Source of the DNA: Corynebacterium atypicum
GTDB taxonomy: Bacteria > Actinomycetota > Actinomycetes > Mycobacteriales > Mycobacteriaceae
Direction of reading: 5' to 3'
Assembly: GCF_000732945.1 (NCBI RefSeq)
Contig: NZ_CP008944.1
Span: 652,553-716,552 of the forward strand
DNA: 64,000 bases
Part shown: piece by piece, positions 20,963 through 31,521 of the stretch
How positions within the stretch are numbered: position 1 is the stretch's first letter
Layout of the letters: each line of letters opens with the position of its first letter
The notes under the pieces: generated by a model
Databases searched by the model: none
Told to the model about the DNA's origin: nothing
The model's input: only the letters and a program-made list of their open reading frames with translations
Made by a program: the position numbers and the translations under genes

Positions 20963-21382
20963 ATGGATAAGCCGCACATCACCGTGCCCGACGGACCGGC
21001 CCCAGCCAACCTGGTGATCGATGACCTCACTTCGGGGGAGGGCCCGGAGGCAGCCGCGGGCGACACCGTGGAGGTGCACTACGTTGGTGTGGACTTTGAA
21101 ACGGGCGACGAATTCGACTCGTCCTGGGATCGCAACCAAACCATCACCTTTCCGCTCGATAGGTTAATTGCCGGATGGCAGGAGGGCATCCCGGGCATGA
21201 AAGTCGGCGGGCGCCGGCTGTTGGTCTGCCCCCCGGAGAAGGCTTACGGGCCGGCTGGCGGCGGGCACCCGTTGTCTGGGCGGACCCTGGTCTTTGTGAT
21301 CGACCTGCTTGGGATCGAAGGAGAACCAGAGCCCGAGGCTGAAGAAGACGGCGAGGCCGAAGACGGTAGCGAGGGCTTCTAG
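20963..21382 (+). CDS. fkpA: FKBP-type peptidyl-prolyl isomerase
   Basis: Single-domain FKBP of 139 residues, likely cytoplasmic because no signal peptide is seen. Core motifs: VEVHYVGVDFETGDEFDSSWDR, LIAGWQEGIPGMKVGGRR, AYGPAGGGHPLSGRTLVFVIDLL. It catalyses cis-trans isomerisation at proline. The C. glutamicum protein, as I recall it, ends at about 118 residues; this one adds an acidic tail of about 20 residues (EPEPEAEEDGEAEDG). The ATG is preceded by AAGGAG. It follows gltA after the terminator and so has its own promoter within 20718-20962. Confidence 0.93.
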   Translation: MDKPHITVPDGPAPANLVIDDLTSGEGPEAAAGDTVEVHYVGVDFETGDEFDSSWDRNQTITFPLDRLIAGWQEGIPGMKVGGRRLLVCPPEKAYGPAGGGHPLSGRTLVFVIDLLGIEGEPEPEAEEDGEAEDGSEGF

Positions 21383-21511
21383 GCGCGGGGGTGGTCCGGG
21401 TCAACCTCACTGCCCACGGCTAAGCATCTCCCGGCTGGCGAACAGCACCCCGGCGTCCGGCACTCAGCCGGGCTTTAGCCCGCCCTTGCGGCGCCACTAA
21501 GATCTCGCCTC

Positions 21512-22429
21512 ATGGAAGCGACCCCTCACACCGGCGGCGGCATGAACCGCGTGCTGACTATCGCCTGCGCGGTGCTCTCCGTAGCGGTACTGTTCCTGGT
21601 GGCCGCTGTGATTCGGCTGGGCGCGCTAGGCGATGCGGCCCACGCTGAACATGGGCAGGGCGCGGGGGCTGGCGCGGCGTCGGGAATTGATAACGGGCGC
21701 GCTCTAGACGGCTTTGTTTCTAACGCGACGGCCCCGCAGCTCAGCATCATTCGGCTGCACGACGGGCAGCGGCGCGGCACCGCCTCGGAGCGCTACGCGC
21801 GCCCGGCGCTGAGCCTGTCCAAGCTGTACATCGCAGATTACGTCTTAGAACGCGGCACTGACGAGCAGCGGTGGGAGGCGATCAACATGATCGCCGATTC
21901 CAACGACGCCTCGGCGGGCGAGTTGTACGCGGCCTACCCGGAGTCTATTGATAAAACGGCGGCAAAGTACGGCCTGTTGTCCACCCGCTCTGGAAAGGGG
22001 TGGGGGTACGCGCTGACCTCTACGTATGACGTAGCGACGTTCGTCGCCAAGCTCAAGGAGAAGGATCCGACCTCACCGATCTTGGTGGCGATGGCGCAGG
22101 CCGATGCCGTGGCTGCGGACGGCTACCAGCAAGATTGGGGCACCGCGCAGATTCCGGGGGCGATTGGTACCAAGTGGGGGTGGTCGAACGACCGCGATCT
22201 CCATTCCTCGGTTTCATTTAGCGGAGACTTTGTGGTGGCCGCCGCCGTCACCGGCTCGAGCGAGGACCTGACGACATTCGTGCGCGAGCGCCTCAATGGG
22301 ATGGGCGGCTGGCTTGGCGATGCCGCGATCGACGTCGGCACCAGCGAACCGCAAAGCGTTGACCGGGAGCAGCGAAGCGCCACCACGGAGCCTGCCCGTG
22401 ATACACCGACCCGGGAGCGAGGGAAGTAA
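21512..22429 (+). CDS. Membrane-anchored beta-lactamase/DD-peptidase-fold protein
   Basis: A 305-residue protein with one N-terminal transmembrane helix (about 12-36) and an extracytoplasmic domain. The domain carries SLSK at 101-104, a position typical of the catalytic SxxK of penicillin-recognising enzymes; SND at 130-132, like the SxN motif; and KWG before a predicted last strand (AIGTKWGWSND), like KTG. This suggests a serine hydrolase or a penicillin-binding-like fold, with unknown activity. The tail is polar and disordered. ATG 21512 is used; 21542 is also possible. Neighbours give no operon: fkpA ends 129 bases upstream and a convergent gene follows. Confidence 0.7.
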   Translation: MEATPHTGGGMNRVLTIACAVLSVAVLFLVAAVIRLGALGDAAHAEHGQGAGAGAASGIDNGRALDGFVSNATAPQLSIIRLHDGQRRGTASERYARPALSLSKLYIADYVLERGTDEQRWEAINMIADSNDASAGELYAAYPESIDKTAAKYGLLSTRSGKGWGYALTSTYDVATFVAKLKEKDPTSPILVAMAQADAVAADGYQQDWGTAQIPGAIGTKWGWSNDRDLHSSVSFSGDFVVAAAVTGSSEDLTTFVRERLNGMGGWLGDAAIDVGTSEPQSVDREQRSATTEPARDTPTRERGK

Positions 22430-22479
22430 TTCCGCGGTGTACGGGTATGGCCTGCCTTAAGCCGGACCGAAAGGATATG

Positions 22480-23445
22480 CTAGCTCGACAGCCGCGCGGC
22501 CTGTTCCGCGATCTGCTTGAGCTGCGCACCAGAGATAGTCCCGCCGCCGGGAAGGTGGACGGTGACGGTGTCCAGCCGGGGGAGCACCATGTCGCTGGAA
22601 CCGCCGATCAAGCTAGCAAGCTCGCTTTGCTGGTTGATATCACCCGGGGTGGAATTAGTGTTGTGGGTCTGGCTCTTCCCACCGGGCTGTGCCGGAACAG
22701 TGGGGGCAACGATGGTGGATCCCGGGGTCCACTGGCCCCAGTCCTGGGTAAAGACGTGGTTGCGGTCGATGCCTACCCTTGCGATCCAGCGCTTGTCGAT
22801 CTCAAATTGATGCAAGTTCGCCCGGGGATGGATTTTGCCGTTCGAGCCCCAGTTGTGCATCCAGAAGTACTCGCCGAGGCCGTCGTCGATCGCCCACTGG
22901 ATGGTGTGGTAGTTGCCGTAGATGCCAAGTTTTAGCCCAGCGACGGCCAGCGCCGCACGGCATCCGGAAAGGAAGGGGCGGATCTGATTTTCGTATTGTG
23001 TGCGGGTGGGATTGGCGTCGATGGCCATGTAAATGGGCCGGCCTGCAGGCCCACCGGCGGCGAGGTGAAGTGCGATTGCTTGCGGAGCGTGTACCTCTGC
23101 TCCTTTGGCACCCTCGTGCCAATCGGGGCGATCGCTGTTGCTGTACTGGTACACCGAGGCGATGGCAAGCCCGTTGCGAGCGTAGTCTTCGGCCTCCGCG
23201 CGGCTGACAGGCTTCCCCTTCATCCAGGAGCTGCGGGCTCGCGAGACGTAGCGCACCGCGCCCAGGTGGCCGGCGGCCTTGACTGCTTGTGCACTGGGTA
23301 CGCCGGCGGAGTAATCCACCACGGTGCCCAGGGGTGTTGGCTGGGCCAGCGCTCGTGGGGCCAGTGCTGCCGCAGCGCCAAAAGCGGCGGTAGCAGCGGT
23401 TGCTTTGAAGAGGGATCGCCGAGAGATGGGGGCGCGAAGATCCAT
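22480..23445 (-). CDS. Tat-exported DUF1906 (glycoside hydrolase-like) protein
   Basis: 321 residues. The N-terminus contains the twin-arginine motif ISRRSLFKATAA and a signal cleaved near ALAQPT. The DUF1906 domain (about 40-240) resembles M. tuberculosis Rv2525c, a Tat substrate with a TIM-barrel glycoside hydrolase-like fold; seen are VVDYSAGVPSAQAVKAAG, YMAIDANP, LGIYGNYHTIQWAI and FWMHNWGS. After a linker, a C-terminal segment (LDTVTVHLPGGGTISGAQLKQIA) may be a short wall- or protein-binding module. ATG 23445 is preceded by TAGGAG at ideal spacing. Confidence 0.87.
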   Translation of the reverse strand: MDLRAPISRRSLFKATAATAAFGAAAALAPRALAQPTPLGTVVDYSAGVPSAQAVKAAGHLGAVRYVSRARSSWMKGKPVSRAEAEDYARNGLAIASVYQYSNSDRPDWHEGAKGAEVHAPQAIALHLAAGGPAGRPIYMAIDANPTRTQYENQIRPFLSGCRAALAVAGLKLGIYGNYHTIQWAIDDGLGEYFWMHNWGSNGKIHPRANLHQFEIDKRWIARVGIDRNHVFTQDWGQWTPGSTIVAPTVPAQPGGKSQTHNTNSTPGDINQQSELASLIGGSSDMVLPRLDTVTVHLPGGGTISGAQLKQIAEQAARLSS

Positions 23446-23566
23446 GAGGCTCCTAACCAGACGACGCAACAGTAGTCACACCAATAACATTGGTAACTAT
23501 AGCAGTGGGTCAACCGTCTGAGAAGAAAATCCCCCGGTCAACAGCGACCAGGGGAAATAAGAAATG

Positions 23567-23640
23567 TGCCCTAGAGAGGAATCGAACCTCCGACAACCCG
23601 CTTTAGGAGAGCGGTGCTCTATCCACTGAGCTACTAGGGC
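23567..23640 (-). tRNA. tRNA-Arg (CCT anticodon)
   Basis: Complete cloverleaf on the minus strand: acceptor GCCCTAG/CTAGGGC, D-arm GCTC...GAGC, anticodon stem CCGCT/AGCGG with loop CTCCTAA (anticodon CCT, reading AGG), T-arm with GTTCGATTC, discriminator A. CCA is not encoded. About 74 bases. Confidence 0.95.
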
Positions 23641-23757
23641 GCAACCGGTGCCCGAGCTTCAGCTGCCCGCGCACCTCCCACAGACTACCGCATGGCTCGC
23701 GACGGCCGAAAACTGACTGCCGGGGCGCTCGCCTGGGCTGTGCAGGTGCGGGGAAGG

Positions 23758-24384
<627 letters not shown>

Positions 24385-24428
24385 ATCGAGCCTCCTCTTT
24401 CTGGGGAGAAATGATAAAGCGGCCGCAC

Positions 24429-25238
24429 CTACACCGCTACCGGAGCCTTGATCGTCGGGTGGGGGTCGTAGCCGGTAACCGAGATGTCGTCGAAGTCGTA
24501 GTCGAAGAGGCTTTCTGCCTTACGCAGCTTCAGGGTCGGGTACGGACGCGGCGAGCGCGATAGCTGCTCGGCGACCTGGTCGCGGTGGTTATCGTAAATG
24601 TGGCAGTCGCCGCCGGTCCAGATGAACTCACCCACGTCCAGCCCCACCTGCTGGGCGACCATGTGAGTCAACAGAGAGTAGGAGGCGATGTTGAACGGCA
24701 CGCCCAAAAACATGTCGGCGCTTCGCTGATAGAGCTGCAGGCTCAGCCTGCCGTCTGCGACGTAGAACTGAAAGAGCAGGTGGCAGGAGGGTAGCGCCAT
24801 GTTGTCCAGCTCGCCCACGTTCCAGGCGCTGACGATGTTGCGGCGCGAATTCGGGTTTTCGCGCAAGAGCTCCACGGCGCGGGCCATCTGGTCGATGTGC
24901 TGGCCGTTAGGGGTAGGCCAGCTGCGCCACTGCACGCCATAGATCGGGCCCAGCTCGCCGTCGGCATCGGCCCACTCGTTCCAGATCTTGATGCCGCGTT
25001 CTTGCAGCCAGCGGGCGTTGGAGTCGCCGCGCAGAAACCACAACAGCTCACCGACCACGCCTCTAAAGAAGACCTTCTTGGTGGTGATTAATGGGAAGCC
25101 CGAGGCGAGGTTATAGCGCAGTTGCGCGCCGAACAGGCTGGTCGTCCCGGTGCCGGTACGGTCGGCTTTCGCGGTGCCCTCATCGAGAATGCGCCGCAGG
25201 AGATCCTCGTACGGAGTAGCAATCTTGGCGTCGGTCAT
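24429..25238 (-). CDS. thyA: Thymidylate synthase ThyA
   Basis: Converts dUMP to dTMP using methylene-tetrahydrofolate. 269 residues, standard length. Motifs: [18 protein letters not shown] near residue 25, the catalytic Cys in [34 protein letters not shown], and [10 protein letters not shown]. It is upstream of folA, which regenerates the folate it oxidises, so the pair is a coherent operon. Confidence 0.96.
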   Translation of the reverse strand: MTDAKIATPYEDLLRRILDEGTAKADRTGTGTTSLFGAQLRYNLASGFPLITTKKVFFRGVVGELLWFLRGDSNARWLQERGIKIWNEWADADGELGPIYGVQWRSWPTPNGQHIDQMARAVELLRENPNSRRNIVSAWNVGELDNMALPSCHLLFQFYVADGRLSLQLYQRSADMFLGVPFNIASYSLLTHMVAQQVGLDVGEFIWTGGDCHIYDNHRDQVAEQLSRSPRPYPTLKLRKAESLFDYDFDDISVTGYDPHPTIKAPVAV

Positions 25239-25286
25239 AGCCCACAGACTACCGCGCCCGGCGCGCGGCTCAAAGGCCGCGGCCCG

Positions 25287-26048
25287 CTAGAGATAGGTGC
25301 CGTTTTCCTTCAAGAACTGCGCGGCGTGCTCCATGATCTCATCGGCCAGCTCGGGGCGGCAGATGAGGATGTCCGGCAGGTAGGTGTCCTTGTGGTTGTA
25401 GGTAGGTTCGCTGCCGTCGAGACGCGAGCAGTGCAACCCCGCGGCACGGCACACCCCGATCGGGGCTGCCGAATCCCACTCGTACTGCCCGCCGGCGTGG
25501 ATGTACGCATCCGTATCGCCAAGCAGGACGTTCATCGCCTTTGCGCCCGCAGAACCCAGCGGTACGGTGGTGCGGCCCATCTTCTGGGCTACGTACTCGG
25601 TGACCGCGGGCGGACGGTTGTGCGAGATGGCGATCTTATAGGAGTACGGCCCCGTCACCGCGCGCACGTCGCCGGTGTGGAAGACCACGCCCAGGTCTGG
25701 CAGGCCCACGGCCGCGTGGGTGGGCACGCCGTCTTCAACGAGCGCAATATGCACGGCCCAGTCTTGCCGGCCGGTGGCAAATTCCTTGGTGCCGTCCAGG
25801 GGGTCAATGATCCACACCCTGTTTTTGTCCAGCCTCTCGGGATTATCTGCCGCCTCCTCAGAGAGGAAGCCGTCGTCTGGACGATGCTGCTCCAACACGC
25901 GCGCGATCCAGCTTTGTGCTAGTTCATCCCCGGCATCGCCGAGGTTGCGGCCCCGCAACAGTCCGACGTTGCGAACACCCTTCAAAATCTCGCCGGTCCC
26001 CTGAGCCAACATCTTGGTCAGGCGGGCGTCGGAAAGCTCAGCTGTCAT
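25287..26048 (-). CDS. cysQ: 3'(2'),5'-bisphosphate nucleotidase family (CysQ)
   Basis: Mg-dependent phosphatase of the inositol monophosphatase superfamily that removes 3' phosphate from PAP/PAPS during sulfate assimilation. 253 residues. Metal-binding motifs are intact: DGFLSEEAADN, the WIIDPLDGTKEFA signature near residue 85, and the C-terminal EWDSAAPIGVCRAAG. ATG 26048 is chosen; the longer open frame upstream runs antisense into lhr and is not conserved. It is divergent from lhr, with only about 35 bases between the start codons. Confidence 0.9.
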   Translation of the reverse strand: MTAELSDARLTKMLAQGTGEILKGVRNVGLLRGRNLGDAGDELAQSWIARVLEQHRPDDGFLSEEAADNPERLDKNRVWIIDPLDGTKEFATGRQDWAVHIALVEDGVPTHAAVGLPDLGVVFHTGDVRAVTGPYSYKIAISHNRPPAVTEYVAQKMGRTTVPLGSAGAKAMNVLLGDTDAYIHAGGQYEWDSAAPIGVCRAAGLHCSRLDGSEPTYNHKDTYLPDILICRPELADEIMEHAAQFLKENGTYL

Positions 26049-26082
26049 GCTGACTACTGTATCCGTTTGGCAAGATCGAGGC

Positions 26083-29000
26083 ATGGTCTTCCACGTCCTC
26101 GAAAGCTTCCGCCCCCAAGTGGCCCAGTGGTTTCGGGAGGTGTTCGCCGCGCCGACGCAGGTCCAACAAGAGGCCTGGCAGGCGATCTCGGCCGGTAAGA
26201 ATGTCCTGGTGGTGGCGCCAACCGGGTCCGGGAAGACGCTCGCGGCGTTCCTCGGGGCGCTCAACAGCCTGGTCGAGCCCGCCGGCCAGACCGTCCTCGC
26301 CGCCTCTTCCGGCACGTCGCCGCGCCCGAGCGAGATGACGGCAGCGCAGAAGGGCCACGGGGTCAAGGTGCTCTATATTTCCCCGTTGAAGGCCCTCGGC
26401 GTCGACATCGAGCGCAACCTGCGCACCCCGTTGACCGGGATCGCACGCGTGGCCGAGCGAGAGGGGTTGGGCGTGCCCAACATCACCGTCGGAATCCGTT
26501 CCGGCGATACCCCGCCTGCCGAGCGGCAGCGGCAGCTGCGGCGCCCGCCGGACGTACTCATCACCACGCCCGAGTCCGCGTACCTCATGCTCACCTCGAA
26601 GGCTGCCGGCATCCTCCGCGATGTCGACACCGTGATCGTCGATGAGATCCACGCGCTCGCCGGCACTAAACGCGGAGCCCACCTGGCGCTCACCCTCGAG
26701 CGGCTCGAGGCGCTGCGCGGCAAGCCCATCCAGCGCATCGGGCTGTCTGCCACGGTGCGCCCAGCCGAGCTGGTGGCCCAGTTTCTGGGTGGTTCCCGCC
26801 CGGTGGAACTCATCGCCCCAGAGACAGAAAAGCGATGGGAGCTGGCCGTCCACGTCCCCGTGGCGGACATGGCGGACCTACCCGTACCCGAAGAGGGCTC
26901 AACCATCGGGCAGGCGGTGATCGAGGATGACACGGGTTTGAGCGCAGGGGCGCCCGAGGAGTCCGCGCTACCGGCGCAGAAGTCGATCTGGCCGTTCCTA
27001 GAGTCCGCGCTCTACCAGGAGATCTGCCAACACCGGTCCAACCTGATTTTTGTCAACTCCCGGCGCACCGCAGAGCGCCTGACCAGCCGGCTCAACGAGC
27101 TGTGGGCTAAGGAACACGACCCGGACTCGCTGTCCTCGCCGACGCGCCGGGACCCCGCCCAGCTGATGAAGCAGACAGACACCGCCGGCAAGGCCCCCGC
27201 GGTGATCGCCCGTGCGCACCACGGATCCGTATCCAAGGACGAACGCGCGCTGACCGAGCGCATGCTGGCCAGCGGTGCCCTCAAAGCAGTCGTGGCCACC
27301 AGCTCGCTGGAGCTCGGCATCGACATGGGGGCCATCGACTTGGTGGTACAAATCGAGGCGCCACCGTCGGTGGCTTCCAGCCTCCAGCGCGTCGGTCGTG
27401 CCGGGCACGCGGTGGGAGAGGTCTCGCGCGGGTCGTTCTACCCCAAACACCGCTCCGACCTGGTGCAAACGGCGGTGACCGTCGAGCGCATGGTCGCCGG
27501 GGCGATCGAAGAAATCCATGTGCCCCGCAACCCGCTGGACGTGCTCACCCAGCAGACCATTGCGGCGGTGGCCGTGGCGGACTGGGACGTTGACGAATGG
27601 TTTGCCACCGTGCGCCGGGCCTGGCCTTTCCGGGACCTGCCGCGCGAACTTTTCGACGCCGTGATCGACCTGGTCAGCGGCGTCTACCCGGCCACGGACT
27701 TCGCGGAGCTGCGCCCGCGCGTTGTCTTTGACCGCACCACGGGCCGGTTGTCCGCGCGCCCAGGTGCCCAGCGGGTGGCGGTGACCAGCGGGGGAACGAT
27801 CCCGGATAGGGGCATGTTTGGGGTGTTCTTGGTCGGCGGTGTGGACCAGGGGCAAGCCCCGCGCCGGGTGGGTGAGCTCGACGAGGAAATGGTCTACGAG
27901 TCCCGGGTCGGCGACGTGTTCACCCTCGGGGCGTCGAGCTGGCGCATCGAAAACATCACCAGGGACCAGGTTCTGGTGAGCCCCGCCCCGGGGCACACGG
28001 GCAGGTTGCCCTTCTGGAGCGGTGATGCGGTGGGCCGCCCCGCGGAGCTAGGGGCGGCGCTGGGGCGGTTTCGCCGGGAGATTCTGGCGGCGGACACCCC
28101 TGGCGACGCTCCGGAAAAGCCGGTGAGCTGAGTGACGCCCTCGATGGCACCGGCGGCGGGTGGGACGCGGCGTCGACAAACGCCGGCGACCGCCTGGCTG
28201 CCGCTGGCCTGGATGCTAATGCCTGCCAGAACGTGCTCAACTACCTGCGCGAGCAGCGGGAGGCGACCGGGATTGTGCCCGACGAGCGCACGTTGGTGCT
28301 CGAGCGGTTTACCGACGAACTCGGCGATTGGCGGGTGCTCCTGCACACCCCCTTCGGGCGCGGGGTCAACGCGGCCTGGGCACTGGCCGTGGGCGCGAAG
28401 ATTGAGCAAGAAACCGGGATCGACGCCCAGCCGGTAGCCGGCGACGACGGCATCGTGCTGCGTCTTCCCGATGCAGAGCAGATCCCTTCGGCGGCGCTTT
28501 TCACCCTGGACCCAGAGGACGTCGAGGACGTGGTGGCGCGGCGGGTGGGTGATTCGGCGCTGTTTGCCGCGCGCTTTCGCGAATGCGCCGCCCGCGCCCT
28601 GCTGTTGCCCCGGCGTAATCCCGGCAAACGCGCCCCACTGTGGCAGCAGCGCCAGCGCGCCGAGCAGCTCTTGGACGTGGCGCGCAAGTACCCGTCGTTT
28701 CCGATCATCCTGGAGACCGTCCGGGAATGCTTGCAAGACGTCTACGATTTGCCCGCGTTAGAAGAGGCGCTGCGCGGTATATCCCTGCGCAAGATCCGGA
28801 TCGCCGAGGTCACCACAGAGACCCCGAGCCCGTTTGCTTCCTCGCTACTGTTCAACTACACGGGCGTCTTTATGTACGAGGGCGACACGCCGGCGGCGGA
28901 GAAGCGCGCTGCCGCGTTGGCGCTCGATCCGGCGCTTCTAGCCAAGCTTCTGGGCACGGTCGAGTTGCGCGACCTCCTTGACCCGCAGATCATCGAGCAG

Positions 29001-31161
29001 ACCCACAGCGAGCTGCAGCGCACCGCCGACGGCAGGAGGGCGAGAAATCCTGAGGAGCTTGCCGACGCCCTGCGCATCCTGGGCCCCATCCCACTCGAGG
29101 AGCTTGGTGCGCACGTCGAGTTCGAGCAGCCGCTCGAACAGGCGGAAGCCGAGCTTGGGGCCCGTGTGATGCGCGTGCGCTTTGCCGGGGCCACCCACCT
29201 TGCCGACGCCCAGGACGCCGCGCTGTTGCGCGACGGCCTCGGGGTGCCGGTGCCCCCGGGGGTGCCGGCCCGGGTAGAAACGATTCCCGATGCCCTGCAG
29301 CAGCTGGTCAATCGCTGGATGCGAACCCGCGGGCCGGTGACCGCGCGCGATCTCGCGCAGGCCTTCGGGCTTTCCGTCTCGGCCGCGCAGCTGGCCCTGA
29401 GTGCCGCCGTCGGTACGGGCAGGGTCACCGAGGGGCAGTTCACCCAGGCGGTCCGCGAGGTGGAGTACTGCGATACGGCGGTGCTGGCGCGGATCCGCCG
29501 CCGCTGCCTCGCCGCCGCGCGCCGGCAGACCCAGCCCGTAAGCCAGTCCGCTTTTGCCCGCTTCGAGGCGCACTGGCACTCGGTCGCCCCGGTGGGTCAA
29601 GCCGCGCAGTGGGCAGGCGCTGACGGGGTTTTTGCCGCCATCTAGCAGCTCGCCGGGGTGTGGCTTCCCGCCTCGGCCTGGGAGAGCACCGTCTTGCCGG
29701 CGCGAGTGGCGGACTATTCCCCGCGCTTCCTCGATGAGCTGACCTCGTCCGGCGAGGTGCGCATCGTAGGCTGCGGGGCCGCCGGTTCCCGCGACCCCTG
29801 GATCATGCTGCTGCCCGCAGACTACGCTGCCCAGTTGATCGACCCGGCAAGCGAGGCGGATCGGACGAGTCTGAGTGGCCTGCAAGAGCAGGTGCTAGAT
29901 CTGGTTGACCGTGGTGGAGCGTTTCTGTTTAGCGAGCTGCAGTCGACGCTCGCCGGCGAGGGGCTTGACGTGGGGGTAGGCGGCGTAGGAAGCAGCGAGC
30001 TCAGGGAGGCGATGTGGGGACTGGTGGAGTTGGGTCTGCTGGCCCCGGATAGCTTCGCTCCGCTGCGGCGCCCGCCTGGCCGCGGGATCGCGGGGCGGCA
30101 GCGCGCACCGCACCACGCGGCGGCCCCAGCGCGGGCGACTGCGGATGGGCAGGACCAGCTTTGCCCACAGCCAGCGGGCCGGCCAGCTCCAGGGGCGGTC
30201 AGCCGCGCGAGAAGTATCGCCGGACATGGTGGGCAGGTGGGCGCGCGCTGTGGCGCCCACCCCTGATGCGACCACCCGCTCGGTGGTCTTGAGCGAGGCC
30301 TGGCTGGACCGGTACGGGGTGGTGACCCGGGGCAGCGTGACCGACGAGGGAGTGACCGGCGGCTTCGCGCTGGCTTACAAAGTGCTTTCCCGTTTCGAGG
30401 ACAACGGCCGCGCGATGCGCGGGTACTTCGTGGCGGGCCTGGGTGCGGCGCAATTCTCCACGACGGCCATCGTGGACCGGCTGCGCGGCGAGGCCGACAG
30501 CCCGGACGTGGCCGGGTGGCCCAGCGGGGCCTGCGAGCCGGAGGTCTTCGTCCTGGCCGCCTGCGACCCCGCCAACCCCTATGGGGCGGCGCTGCCGTGG
30601 CCCGTCAAAGGGCCGACCCGGGCTGCGGGTGCGCTCGTGGTGATCGTGGACGGGCTGCTCGTCGCGCACCTCACCCGCGGCGGACGCACGTTGACCCTGC
30701 TGTTCGACTGCCTGCCCGCCGGCCTCGACGTAAGCGCCGAGGAGATTGCCCAGTTGGTCGCTAAGGCCCTTGCCGGTTCGGTTGCCGGCTACTTCGATGG
30801 CCGCAAGGCCGCGCCTCGGCGGCCTGCGGGCCGGCCTTTTGTGATCGAGACCGTCAACGGCGAGCCCGTGCTGCGCTCGCCGTGGTTGGCCGCGCTGCGC
30901 GCAGCCGGCGCGGAGATCACCCCGCGGGGAGTTAAGATCGGCGCGACGGCATCGCCTAGGCCGCGTGCCCGGCGGGGCCGCGAGCTGGGTGCGGCCCTGG
31001 AAAGCTTAAGCTTTGACGACCCGGATCCGACAGTCTGGGACGCCGGGCCTGGCAGAGCTCCCGGGAGCGGACCGACTGGGGCAAGACCGCCGGGGCCGTT
31101 TCGCGGGCGCCGCGCGCCGGCGCCGAGAAGACGCCCGCGAGGCGGTAACCGGAACCGCTGA
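26083..31161 (+). pseudogene. lhr: Lhr-type ATP-dependent helicase, interrupted three times
   Basis: Large SF2 DNA helicase for DNA repair, expected about 1500-1650 residues. Start ATG 26083. Fragment 1 (to 28131) has Walker A APTGSGKT, DEIH and motif VI QRVGRAGHA. A one-base deletion near 28123 shifts the frame; with one extra base the protein reads EKPVELSDALDGTGG and continues to 29642. There an in-frame TAG (29643-29645) interrupts FAAI-stop-QLAGVWLP, consistent with CAG or GAG mutated to TAG. The same frame continues to about 30067, where one extra C shifts it; removing that C joins FAPLR to ARLAAGS and the C-terminal part (including VVLSEAWLDRYGVVTRG and PYGAALPWP) runs to 31161. Fragments together cover the whole Lhr core plus C-terminal domains. 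Confidence 0.85.
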
Positions 31162-31521
31162 CACTATTCTTCTTGATGCACACCACACTGGTAGGTAAAG
31201 ACTTTTCATCGCACACTCAGCGTCCTATGCTAAACCGTGCAGCGGGGAGGTCCGCGCCGGGCAACGCCTCGTCGTCGACGGTCGCTGAGCAGCCGCCAGC
31301 TGGCGCATCGCGGGAACGCACCCGCAGTGTGCCAAAAAGGGGGGAGCTTCGCCGCGTTACCCGAGGGAATTTCGGGGGAGAAGGGTAACGCTTTAGCGGG
31401 AGTGCGGAAGCGCAAGCCACCGCCCCGGCGACGGGCCGCGTGTTCGGTGTGGGAGGGGATGCAGAGGCCGCAGCATCACGGCACCGGATAAGCCAGTGGG
31501 CAGAGTAAAATCAGCAGGATC
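31162..31521. other. Intergenic region with long inverted repeat
   Basis: No gene is seen between lhr and nei. A perfect 9-bp inverted repeat GCGTTACCC / GGGTAACGC (31354-31362 and 31383-31391) has a 20-base spacer and no T-tract, so it looks more like an operator or RNA structure than a terminator. It lies about 130 bases before the nei start. Confidence 0.5.
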
